Origin: Ruminococcaceae bacterium UBA3220
GTDB lineage: Bacteria > Bacillota > Clostridia > Oscillospirales > Acutalibacteraceae
DNA length: 35,349 nt
Direction: 5' to 3'
Assembly (NCBI GenBank): GCA_002363095.1
Contig: DEWC01000116.1
Span: 1-35,349 of the forward strand
Below, piece after piece: positions 6,083 to 13,925 of this stretch (its first letter is position 1; every line of letters starts with the position of its first letter). The position numbers were made by a program, and so were the translations under genes. The notes under the pieces are model-generated. The model searched no databases and was not told the origin of the DNA. It saw only the letters and a program-made list of their open reading frames with translations.

Positions 6083-6911
6083 ATGCAAGTATTTAAAATC
6101 AGCCTGAGCGAACACTACCCTTTTTTGGGTGAGGACGGCAAAAAACCGTACGCGGATGTTTATTTGCCGTATAATATAGAAGAAATGGAAGACAAGAATA
6201 AAATCCGCCCGACAGTGGTCGTCTGCCCCGGCGGCGCCTATAAGTATTGCAGTGAGCGTGAAGCAGAACCGGTAGCCCTTAAATTCCTCGCTATGGGTTT
6301 TAATGTGTTTATCCTTAATTACAGTACCGCTCCGCACCGTTATCCCTCGGCGCTTATTGAGGTTGCGGCTCTTTTTGACCTTATTCATAAAAATGCGGAC
6401 GAATATCACTGCGACGCCTCAAAAATCGGCATAATAGGTTTTTCGGCGGGAGGGCACCTTGCAGCGCATTATTCGAATTTGTATGATTGCGAAGAAATTA
6501 AGAAACATTTTTGCAACACATATAAGCCTGCTTTCTGCGCTCTTGGCTATGCCGTTTTATCGACAACCGACGCGCATAGAGGCAGTTTTGAAAACCTTTT
6601 GGGGCACTTCCCCGAAACCGAGGAGGAAATAAACCTGTTTTCCTGCGAAAAACTTGTGTCATCAAAAACTCCGCAAACATTCCTGTTTCATACAACCGGC
6701 GATGCCTGCGTACCTGTTCAAAACGCTGTTCATTACGCCCGCGCCCTCGCAGATAACAATATTAAATTTGAACTTCATATCTATCCGGACGGTTATCACG
6801 GTATGTCAACCTGCGACAGATTGAGTCGCGATAATGTTTCAAAAGATGCGAAATATGTCGGCGCTTGGATAACGGAACTTAAAAGATGGCTTTACAGAAT
6901 ACTTGATTTGT
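6083..6911 (+). CDS. Alpha/beta-hydrolase fold esterase (acetyl-esterase / BD-FAE-like)
   Basis: A cytoplasmic serine hydrolase of about 276 residues. The oxyanion segment VVCPGGAYKYCS takes the place of HGGG. The nucleophile elbow is GFSAGGH (Ser near residue 122), the acid is likely Asp in TTGDACVPV (about 207), and the base is His in DGYHGMS (about 239). Such enzymes usually remove acetyl or feruloyl groups from plant polysaccharide fragments or drug-like esters. The start is the ATG at 6083, because GGAGGAAA lies 5 nt upstream and an upstream TTG would put the SD inside the gene. It is monocistronic, between a consensus promoter and a terminator shared with a convergent gene. Confidence 0.85.
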
Positions 6912-6920
6912 AATTAGAGA

Positions 6921-6963
6921 AAAAGTGTACCTACATTGATTTGTAAGTACACTTTTATTTTTT
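6921..6963. terminator. Bidirectional terminator between convergent genes
   Basis: Arms AAAAGTGTAC (6921-6930) and GTACACTTTT (6947-6956) pair perfectly. An ATTTTTTG tail follows on plus and TTTTTCTC on minus. The 3' end of the small minus-strand gene reaches into this hairpin. Confidence 0.85.
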
Positions 6964-7122
6964 GCAGTTTTTTCCGTATACACAGTTTTCACATCCGCAA
7001 GAGCATCCGCTCTTGCCTTTTTTTCTGTCCCGTATCATTTTTCGAATAACCAAAAACAGAATTAAAACAAGCACCGCCGACACAACGACGGTTCCGCCGT
7101 AATTTACGAAAAAATTTTTCAT
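6955..7122 (-). CDS. FeoB-associated Cys-rich membrane protein (small)
   Basis: A 55-residue protein beginning MKNFFVNYGGTVVV. One membrane helix (about residues 11-27) is followed by a basic segment (RKMIRDRKKGK) and a C-terminal cysteine cluster GCSCGCENCVYGKNC. This single-TM plus CxCxCxxC layout fits the FeoB-associated Cys-rich family that normally sits beside ferrous iron transporter genes. No feoA or feoB is visible in the window, so it is an orphan here. AAGGGGTT upstream is a plausible but imperfect ribosome binding site. The reading frame and motif are clear; the role, perhaps metal handling, is inferred. Confidence 0.8.
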   Translation of the reverse strand: MKNFFVNYGGTVVVSAVLVLILFLVIRKMIRDRKKGKSGCSCGCENCVYGKNCKK

Positions 7123-7192
7123 TTTACTAACCCCTTTTTATTATTATACCATCTTTACCTTTCTTTTACAACATAAGCCGTTTTCTTTATGT

Positions 7193-7260
7193 TTCGACCG
7201 TAATCTGCCTTTATTTTGACCGCCGTTTGACAGATTTTTACACGCCGAAAAATGTATAAT
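7193..7260 (+). promoter_or_regulatory. Spo0A-type spoIIE promoter: 22-bp spacer with 0A-like boxes
   Basis: TTGACA (7227-7232) and TATAAT (7255-7260) are separated by 22 bp, and no -35 match exists at 16-18 bp. Three near matches to the 0A box TTCGACA lie upstream or across the -35: TTCGACC (7193-7199), TTTGACC (7215-7221) and TTTGACA (7226-7232), at 22- and 11-bp intervals. B. subtilis spoIIE and spoIIG use sigma-A promoters with such long spacers, activated by Spo0A~P. Confidence 0.65.
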
Positions 7261-7289
7261 ATACTAAAAACACATACCGGGTGATAAAA

Positions 7290-9587
7290 ATGAAAGAAAG
7301 CGTAAAAATCAAAGAAAATTTCACGAAATCCGAAATGACGGTTGCGGTTGTAAAGCATATAATATTCTTCATAATCGGCTTTGCTTCTACAAAGGCTTCG
7401 GTGAAAGGGCTTATGATACCGTTCGGTATTTCATTTGCCGCCGGTTGCGGACGGACATTTTTTCCGTCGATTTCGGCAGGCGTGTTTTTCGGGTATTTTT
7501 TCCCTGCCATAGGTTCAAACGGATTCAGATACATAACCGCGCTATTCGCCGTTGTTGCCATTAAAACGATGATGTTCCCATATAAAAAAATCTGCAAAAA
7601 TCCGCTGTTTTTAGGTTTTATAACCCTTCTTGCAACGGCGGTTACAAATGTTGTTACAATATCCTCCTCCCCTGCCGACACCGCCCTTTATATTTGCGAA
7701 AGCGTACTTTCGGCATCGGGGGCTTATTTTGTTTGCATTGCCGACCGCGGTTTAAACAAAAGCATCGCGGGGCTCTCAAACGAAGAAACCACCTCGGTTT
7801 TAATTACAATCAGCATAATAATTTCCGGGCTTATGGGGGTAACGGTATTTTCCATAAGATTGGGGGTTATTCTCGGTATACTGCTCATTCTTATATCATC
7901 AAAATTCGGTGGAATTCAGGCAGGAACCGTAAGCGGAATCGCAATCTCGGTGGCGGCGGTTATGTCAGGGGAGCATATTGATATAGCCCTCGCGTATGCG
8001 CTTTCGGGGCTTGCGGCAGGAATATTTTCAACACTTGGAAAATATGTTGAGTCCGCTGCGGTTTTGATTTCGTTTATAATATGCCGAACACTTTCCGGCT
8101 TCAACAGTTCGGCATATATCGCCCTCGCGGAAAATATCTCAGCCTCTGTTATTTTCTTTGCCATCCCGAAAAGCATGTTTTCGACAATTTCAAAATACTT
8201 TGCGCCGTTTCCCAAAACTAACGAAAAAAGCGGAATAAAAAACGGGATACATATCCGCCTGAATATGGCGGCGGAAGCGCTCAAGGAAGTTTCAAAAACA
8301 ACCGAAAAGGTTTCTAAGGAACTATCACGGATAAACACACCGAGTTTCAGCGAAATACTTACTAAGATTGAAGATGACGCCTGCATAGGATGTAACAACC
8401 GTAAATTTTGCTGGGAAACGCACCGAAAAGCAACGGCATACGCGATAAAGGAAATTACAAAAGAACTCAGAAATTCAGGCTCGAACGACGACCGGGATCT
8501 AATGGACCTAAAAGGTCGATGCTACCGCTTTTCAAAGGTTTATTCGGCAACCGTTAAAAGGTACGGCGAATACGCATGTGCACTTGACTGCGAAACAAGG
8601 ATTGACGAGGTACGGGATGTCGTTTGCAGTCAACTTTACGGGATTTCGGATATGCTTTATGACCTTTCGAATGATTTTTCAAAAGGTGAAAACGCAAATT
8701 TAAGCCTTGCCAACAAAATTGCCGGCGCCCTGAGAAATCTCGATATTACCGCCGAAGAAACCTTCGCAAAGACCGACAAATACGGAAGAACGAGCGTTAT
8801 GATAAAAATAAAGAAAAATCCCGAGCTTGTTATAAATAAGCGAAATATAATGAAACTTTGCTCTCTTGTTTGCGAACTGCAATTTGACGTCCCTACCGTT
8901 TCAAAAACAGACGACTACATATACATTATGCTTACCGAACACGCAAATTTGAAGGTTGAAATAGGCGTTGATAACATATCCGCTAACAAGGACAGAATAT
9001 CGGGAGACGCATATAATTTCTTTAATGACGGTTCGGGACATGTTGTTATGGTTTTGAGCGACGGGATGGGAACCGGAGGGCGCGCCGCGGTTGACGGCGC
9101 AATGGCGTCGGGACTTATGTCGGAACTTATCAAAGCGGGATTTGGCTACAGCTGCGCCTTAAAGTTGCTCAATTCATCAATGCTTTTTAAATCAAGCGAC
9201 GAGTCGCTCGCAACGCTCGACATTGCCTCCATTGACCTCTTTTCGGGGGAAACCACCCTATATAAGGCAGGCGCGGCGCCTTCCATAATAAAACAAAACG
9301 GCAGATGCGGAAAGGCCGAAAGCACCTCGCTGCCCGTAGGGATACTCAGTGATGTAAGCTTCGATACCGCAACCGTAAAACTAAAAGACAGGGATATCGT
9401 TTTGCTTATGTCGGACGGTGCGCTGACCGACGGTACAGAATGGATAAAATCCGAAGTTAAGAGTTTTAAAAACGGTTCGGCGCAAAAACTCGCAGAGCTC
9501 ATATGCCAAAGCGCCGGAAAAAGACAGCAAAACAACACAAGGGACGATATAACGGTTATGGCTGCCATAATTCAAAAGGCGGTATAG
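7290..9587 (+). CDS. spoIIE: Stage II sporulation protein E, membrane PP2C phosphatase
   Basis: A protein of about 765 residues. The N-terminal third is a multi-helix membrane domain; a cytoplasmic middle region follows with the conserved CIGCNNRKFCW motif (about residues 364-374). The C-terminal PP2C-type phosphatase has LSDGMGTGGRA (near 589), MSDGALTDG (near 706) and a terminal NTRDDITVM metal-binding motif. In sporulating Firmicutes SpoIIE dephosphorylates SpoIIAA to release sigma-F in the forespore and associates with the polar septum. The ATG at 7290 is chosen because GGGTGAT lies 4 nt upstream. Its promoter looks Spo0A-controlled. This gene is the main evidence that the organism forms spores. 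Confidence 0.96.
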   Translation: MKESVKIKENFTKSEMTVAVVKHIIFFIIGFASTKASVKGLMIPFGISFAAGCGRTFFPSISAGVFFGYFFPAIGSNGFRYITALFAVVAIKTMMFPYKKICKNPLFLGFITLLATAVTNVVTISSSPADTALYICESVLSASGAYFVCIADRGLNKSIAGLSNEETTSVLITISIIISGLMGVTVFSIRLGVILGILLILISSKFGGIQAGTVSGIAISVAAVMSGEHIDIALAYALSGLAAGIFSTLGKYVESAAVLISFIICRTLSGFNSSAYIALAENISASVIFFAIPKSMFSTISKYFAPFPKTNEKSGIKNGIHIRLNMAAEALKEVSKTTEKVSKELSRINTPSFSEILTKIEDDACIGCNNRKFCWETHRKATAYAIKEITKELRNSGSNDDRDLMDLKGRCYRFSKVYSATVKRYGEYACALDCETRIDEVRDVVCSQLYGISDMLYDLSNDFSKGENANLSLANKIAGALRNLDITAEETFAKTDKYGRTSVMIKIKKNPELVINKRNIMKLCSLVCELQFDVPTVSKTDDYIYIMLTEHANLKVEIGVDNISANKDRISGDAYNFFNDGSGHVVMVLSDGMGTGGRAAVDGAMASGLMSELIKAGFGYSCALKLLNSSMLFKSSDESLATLDIASIDLFSGETTLYKAGAAPSIIKQNGRCGKAESTSLPVGILSDVSFDTATVKLKDRDIVLLMSDGALTDGTEWIKSEVKSFKNGSAQKLAELICQSAGKRQQNNTRDDITVMAAIIQKAV

Positions 9588-9605
9588 CCCTTAATTCAAC
9601 AAGCC

Positions 9606-9629
9606 GTCAACTCATAGTTGACATTTTTT
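9606..9629 (+). promoter_or_regulatory. Short inverted repeat over the -35 element, also a weak spoIIE terminator
   Basis: GTCAAC-TCATA-GTTGAC is a perfect 6-bp inverted repeat followed by ATTTTTTC. It ends on the -35 TTGACA of the next promoter, so it could serve as a terminator for spoIIE, as an operator, or both. Confidence 0.45.
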
Positions 9630-9645
9630 CAAGAGATGATATAAT
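9618..9645 (+). promoter_or_regulatory. Sigma-A promoter of the HTH-GlmM gene
   Basis: TTGACA (9618-9623) and TATAAT (9640-9645), 16-bp spacer. The leader contains a GGCGG/CCGCC hairpin at about 9652-9670. Confidence 0.8.
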
Positions 9646-9701
9646 ATTAGGTGGCGGTTTTCTGCCGCCTACTATTTTATGTAAAGTACGGTGAACAGTT
9701 T

Positions 9702-11336
9702 ATGACAATCGGACAAAAGATTTCAATTCTTCGCAATTCCATTAAGCTTTCGCAGGAACAACTTGCGGAGCAACTTGATGTTTCGCGTCAGTCGGTTTCC
9801 AAATGGGAGTCGGACAGTTCCTACCCTGAAATAGCAAAAATAATACAACTTTCCACCCTCTTTAATGTTTCAATTGATGACCTTTTGCGGGACGAGATTC
9901 CGCTTGAGCCCTCTTATACGGAAACTCTTTTCCGTCCGAAGGAATCGGTTACTTTCAACGGTAAATATTTCGGAACGGACGGGTTCAGAGGCGAAGCCAA
10001 CAAGGTACTTACAGCGACCCACGCTTTCAAAATCGGGAGGTTTCTGGGCTGGTATTATTTGAATTCAGGTAACGCCAACCGTAAGGCGCGCATTGTTATA
10101 GGCAAAGATACAAGGCGTTCGAGTTATATGCTTGAATATGCCCTTGTTGCGGGAATAACCTCCTCGGGAGCCGACGCATATATGCTCCATGTTACCACCA
10201 CGCCTTCCGTTTCTTACGTCGTTCGTCAGGACGGATTTGACTGCGGAGTAATGATTTCCGCATCGCACAATCCATATTACGATAACGGCATAAAACTTAT
10301 CAACCGCGTCGGCGAAAAGATGGATGATTACACCCTTTCGCTGATTGAAAAATACATAGACGGCGACCTTTCGGAATTTAATGTAGAAGGTGACGACCTG
10401 CCCCTTGCGCAAAGGAGTAAAATCGGGCTTGTTATCGACCATGTTGCCGGAAGAAACCGCTATGTCGGTTACCTTATTTCCATTGCGGCAAATTCTTATA
10501 AAAAACTCAATGTTGCGCTCGACTGCGCAAACGGCGCTTCCTGGATGATTGCGCGCGCTGTTTTCAGCGCGCTCGGCGCCAATCTTCATGTCATCAACGA
10601 TTCGCCCGACGGAATAAACATCAACGAAGGCGCAGGCTCCACCCATATTTCCGCACTAAAAAAATATGTCAAGGATAATCATATGGATGTCGGTTTTGCC
10701 TTTGACGGCGATGCAGACCGTCTTATTGCGGTTGACGAAAACGGCAATACCGTTAACGGAGACCACATCATATATATCATAGGAAAGCGCCTGCGCGACA
10801 AGGGTCTTCTTCCCGGGAATAAAGTTGTAACAACGATTATGTCAAACATGGGGCTTTACAGAGCGCTTGACGAAGCGGGAATCGGCTATATTCAGACCAC
10901 CGTCGGCGACCGTTATGTCCACGAAGCGATGATGGAAAACAACTATTATTTAGGCGGAGAACAGTCGGGTCATGTCATAGTTCGCAAATATGCAACCACC
11001 GGCGACGGTATTTTGAGCGCAATTATGCTTCTTGAAGAAATTGTTGAAAAGAAGACAAGTCTCAGCAAACTCGCAGAGCCTGTTAAAATGTATCCTCAGG
11101 CAATTAAAAATGTTGCCGTTACCGATAAAGCGGCGGTTTGCGCCAATGAGGAAATCAAGGCGCTCGTAGAAAAAATCGGAAAAGAACTCGGTAATAACGG
11201 AAGGATACTTTTAAGAGAGAGCGGAACCGAGCCTATCGTCCGCATTATGGTTGAAAGCCGTTCACAAAAGACCTGCGACCAGAACACCGAAACGGTTGCC
11301 AAGCTCATAAAATCCCTGGGATTTTGCAAAAACTGA
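9702..11336 (+). CDS. XRE-family HTH domain fused to phosphoglucosamine mutase (GlmM-like)
   Basis: A single 544-residue frame. Residues 1-62 are an XRE/Cro-type helix-turn-helix: LSQEQLAEQLDVSRQSVSKWE, split by register into helices 2 and 3, ending VSIDDLL. After a linker of about 24 residues, a complete phosphohexomutase begins at KYFGTDGFRG (88). It has the phosphoserine loop ISASHNP, metal site DGDADR, sugar loop GGEQSGH and phosphate loop RESGTEP, all intact. GlmM interconverts glucosamine-6-P and glucosamine-1-P for peptidoglycan precursors. GGTGA lies 6-7 nt before the ATG. No internal start would release the mutase alone. The mutase call is strong; PgcA/ManB-like substrate use is possible. 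Regulation by the HTH is inference. Confidence 0.88.
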   Translation: MTIGQKISILRNSIKLSQEQLAEQLDVSRQSVSKWESDSSYPEIAKIIQLSTLFNVSIDDLLRDEIPLEPSYTETLFRPKESVTFNGKYFGTDGFRGEANKVLTATHAFKIGRFLGWYYLNSGNANRKARIVIGKDTRRSSYMLEYALVAGITSSGADAYMLHVTTTPSVSYVVRQDGFDCGVMISASHNPYYDNGIKLINRVGEKMDDYTLSLIEKYIDGDLSEFNVEGDDLPLAQRSKIGLVIDHVAGRNRYVGYLISIAANSYKKLNVALDCANGASWMIARAVFSALGANLHVINDSPDGININEGAGSTHISALKKYVKDNHMDVGFAFDGDADRLIAVDENGNTVNGDHIIYIIGKRLRDKGLLPGNKVVTTIMSNMGLYRALDEAGIGYIQTTVGDRYVHEAMMENNYYLGGEQSGHVIVRKYATTGDGILSAIMLLEEIVEKKTSLSKLAEPVKMYPQAIKNVAVTDKAAVCANEEIKALVEKIGKELGNNGRILLRESGTEPIVRIMVESRSQKTCDQNTETVAKLIKSLGFCKN

Positions 11337-11341
11337 TTTTG

Positions 11342-11376
11342 TCCCCCCTTTCCACTGCGGTTAGGGGGCTTTTTTT
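11342..11376 (+). terminator. Intrinsic terminator of the HTH-GlmM gene
   Basis: CCCCC and GGGGG arms around a 15-nt loop are followed by CTTTTTTT, a few bases after the stop codon. Confidence 0.8.
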
Positions 11377-11405
11377 GCAAAAAACTTCAAAACAGGCAAA
11401 AACTG

Positions 11406-11434
11406 TTGAAAAAAATCATAAAATATGGTATGAT
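11406..11434 (+). promoter_or_regulatory. Sigma-A promoter of the PASTA pseudokinase gene
   Basis: TTGAAA (11406-11411) and TATGAT (11429-11434), 17-bp spacer. An AGGAGG-type ribosome binding site precedes the ATG at 11468. Confidence 0.7.
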
Positions 11435-11467
11435 AATTTTGTATGTATACTCGTTTAGGAGGATATT

Positions 11468-13225
11468 ATGATTGATATAAACAAGTTTTGCCCCGGATGT
11501 ATGGGCGAAGCGACCGGCGACAGATACTGCAATTCATGCGGATATGACAACACCTCCAAAAACCCGGTCGAAGCCCTGAACGCAAGGTTTTTACTCAACA
11601 GCAGATATATTATCGGAAAGGTTATCGAACAATCGAGCGAGGGTTTTACATATCTCGCTTTTGATACCGAAACAAATTCTCCTGTTGACATTAAAGAGTA
11701 TTTCCCGCTCGGAATTTCGGTGAGATACCCCGATAAAACCGTCGCTTCAAAATCGGGAGTTGACAATTTCTACTACAATGAGGGTCTGCTTGAGTTTATT
11801 GATTTAAACCGTAAACTTTCAAGGCTTGAGAATGCCGCGATTTTTCCGATTTCCGGCACCTTTGAGGATAACGGAACGGCATATTCGGTTATGGCACACA
11901 ATACCGGCATAACCCTTTCAAGTTTCCTTGAAAAGAACGGAAACATTTTAAGATGGGAACAGGCGAGAGCCCTTTTCTTCCCGCTTATCGAAACAATAGT
12001 TACTCTCAACAACGAAGGCATTATTCACGGCGGAATTTCGCCGGAAAGCATCTCGGTTGGCAGAGACGGGAAACTGAGACTTACCAACATTAATATCATT
12101 AAAACAAGATTCGCATCCGAAAACTTCGCAACCGCCATCTATCCCGGTTGCGCCGCCATTGAGCAATATTCCGCCGAAAAAGGAAACATCGGTTCCTTTA
12201 CCGATGTTTACGGCATATCCTCTACCCTTTTCAGGGTTTTGCTCGGCACACTTCCTCCGCCGGCAAACGAAAGAATTAACAACGACAAGATGTCCATACC
12301 CTCTTCTGTTGCGGGCGGGTTGCCGAGACAGGTGCTGACGGCTCTCGCAAACGGTTTGCAGGTTAAAATCGGTGACCGTACGCAAAGTATGGTAAAATTC
12401 CGCGACGAACTTGTATACGGGGACACTTCTGACGGTTTTCAGAAGTCGGAGCCGGGAAAAATCGCTGCGGTTGCCGCTTCAACCGATAGAGACATCTCCG
12501 CAAACTCAAAGCCTAACTCCAAACCGAAAAAACAGAAATCCGGTGTTAAATATGCCGCCATTTCCGCAGCGGTTACCGCGGGATTATTCATCGTCGTCAT
12601 CGCGGTTGCGATGATAGCATTGCCTAATTTAAGAAAAGCGGTTTTAGGAACGGAAAGCACCAAAAAAAGTCAATCTTCATCGTCGGGTCAATCCTCGTCA
12701 TCCAAGTCCGAAAGCAAAAAAGAGGACAGTACTCCGTCCGCTCCGAGCGAAGTGGAATACCCTGTTCCCGATCTTGTAGGCAAAAAATACGCCGATATCA
12801 TTCATGAAAAGAACAACAAGGATGAAAACGAGTACGAAAACTTCAAAATCACCATTTCGGAGCATATTTATTCCGATAATTATAAGGCGGGGTGCATCTG
12901 CTCTCAGTCAATCGACCCTTATGACAACGATAAGAAAAACACCAAGCCGAAAGGCACCGAAATCAAGGTGGTCGTTAGCTTAGGCTCCGAAAAAATCAAG
13001 GTTCCGAGTCTTGTTGACAAAACGAAGGACGAAGCTCTTTTGGAACTTTTCAGACTCGGATTTGCTTACGAAAATATTACGGTAACTACAAGCACTGACC
13101 CGTCTGCCGAACCGGATGCGGTATTGCACCAGGAGCCCAACGCAGGTCAAATGATAAGCCGCGATGAAAAAATCGAAATCGACATAAACGATTTTAAACC
13201 GTCGGCTGAGGACGGCACGGATTAA
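11468..13225 (+). CDS. Zinc-ribbon / pseudokinase / PASTA membrane protein
   Basis: A 585-residue type II membrane protein. Order: N-terminal zinc ribbon (C8, C11, C21, C24); Ser/Thr-kinase-like domain (about 45-320); low-complexity linker; one TM helix (about 360-384); Ser/Lys-rich spacer; two extracellular PASTA repeats (about 428-580). In the kinase domain the ATP lysine is kept (VDIK, K76). The catalytic HRD is HGG (187-189), the catalytic-loop Asn is Ser, and DFG is replaced by N207-I-N. It should therefore lack phosphotransfer and act as a pseudokinase. PASTA repeats normally bind muropeptides or lipid II. It is monocistronic, downstream of spoIIE and a GlmM-type gene, suggesting wall-linked signalling, which is inferred. 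Confidence 0.88.
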   Translation: MIDINKFCPGCMGEATGDRYCNSCGYDNTSKNPVEALNARFLLNSRYIIGKVIEQSSEGFTYLAFDTETNSPVDIKEYFPLGISVRYPDKTVASKSGVDNFYYNEGLLEFIDLNRKLSRLENAAIFPISGTFEDNGTAYSVMAHNTGITLSSFLEKNGNILRWEQARALFFPLIETIVTLNNEGIIHGGISPESISVGRDGKLRLTNINIIKTRFASENFATAIYPGCAAIEQYSAEKGNIGSFTDVYGISSTLFRVLLGTLPPPANERINNDKMSIPSSVAGGLPRQVLTALANGLQVKIGDRTQSMVKFRDELVYGDTSDGFQKSEPGKIAAVAASTDRDISANSKPNSKPKKQKSGVKYAAISAAVTAGLFIVVIAVAMIALPNLRKAVLGTESTKKSQSSSSGQSSSSKSESKKEDSTPSAPSEVEYPVPDLVGKKYADIIHEKNNKDENEYENFKITISEHIYSDNYKAGCICSQSIDPYDNDKKNTKPKGTEIKVVVSLGSEKIKVPSLVDKTKDEALLELFRLGFAYENITVTTSTDPSAEPDAVLHQEPNAGQMISRDEKIEIDINDFKPSAEDGTD

Positions 13226-13307
13226 ACACGGCTTACGAGTTTGTTTTGGTGATTGTCGGGTATTTGTTTGCATATTTTATTTATCTAATATTTTTCTCAA
13301 AAAATAC

Positions 13308-13335
13308 TTGATTTATTAAAAATATATGTTATAAT
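13308..13335 (+). promoter_or_regulatory. Sigma-A promoter of the rimP-nusA-infB operon
   Basis: TTGATT (13308-13313) and TATAAT (13330-13335) with a 16-bp spacer, about 115 bp before rimP. Confidence 0.7.
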
Positions 13336-13357
13336 ACTTTATGTAGGATTTTTAAAG

Positions 13358-13390
13358 AAAGGTGAGTGGGTTTCCCACTCACTTTTGTTT
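13358..13390 (+). terminator. Leader hairpin of the rimP-nusA operon (attenuator-like)
   Basis: GTGAGTGGG/CCCACTCAC is a perfect 9-bp stem, extended to about 13 bp by AAAG/TTTT, followed by TTTTGTTTT. It lies in the 5' leader between promoter and rimP. In B. subtilis the homologous operon is controlled by NusA-dependent termination in its leader, and this element fits that role. Confidence 0.65.
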
Positions 13391-13450
13391 TGAACCGGCT
13401 TACCCTTGATAAGCCTACTCGCACTATTTAGTATCGCAGGTGAAAATGCA

Positions 13451-13906
13451 ATGGCTAACACAGCACAAACGGTTTTCCGGCTGATTGCCGACGCGGTCAA
13501 AGCGCAAGGCGTTGACCTGTGGGATGTGGCTTTTGTTAAAGAAGGCGCTTCCCGATATCTCAGGGTGTTTATCGATAAACCCGGCGGGGTCGATATCAAT
13601 GATTGCACGAATGTTTCGCATGCAATTGACCCTATAATAGATGAAGCCGACCCGATTGATGAATCATATTACCTTGAGGTGTCTTCCCCGGGTCTTAACC
13701 GTGAACTCAAACGAAAGGAACACTTTACGGCTTTCATCGGCAGCAAAATAGCGCTTAAACTTTATAAGCCCTTTGACGGCAAAAAGCAAATCTCGGGCGT
13801 TTTGGTCGACTACCTCGAAGGACCCGTTTTGGAAACCGAGGACAAAAAACGGCTTTCTTTCAGCCCGGAACAGATATCAAAAGCATCACTAATTGAAGAT
13901 TTTTAA
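13451..13906 (+). CDS. rimP: Ribosome maturation factor RimP
   Basis: A 151-residue protein, normal RimP length. The N-terminal domain shows LWDVAFVKEGASRYLRVFID and INDCTNVSHAIDPIIDE, then the signature YYLEVSSPGLNRELKRKEHF, and a C-terminal Sm-like barrel. RimP assists late 30S assembly. The ATG at 13451 has AGGTGA 8 nt upstream and gives the expected MANTAQTVF start. It is the first gene of the classic rimP-nusA-infB operon. Confidence 0.95.
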   Translation: MANTAQTVFRLIADAVKAQGVDLWDVAFVKEGASRYLRVFIDKPGGVDINDCTNVSHAIDPIIDEADPIDESYYLEVSSPGLNRELKRKEHFTAFIGSKIALKLYKPFDGKKQISGVLVDYLEGPVLETEDKKRLSFSPEQISKASLIEDF

Positions 13907-13925
13907 TTTCGGAGGAACTAATAAA

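Noticed and set aside
10065..10646. Long minus-strand frame opposite the GlmM domain
   Set aside because: It lies wholly inside a strongly conserved enzyme and has no motif or ribosome binding site of its own.
13398..13416. A 13-base match (GGCTTACCCTTGA) shared with about 35198-35210 as a dispersed regulatory element
   Set aside because: Repeats of this length are expected by chance in a window of this size, and the surrounding pairings differ.
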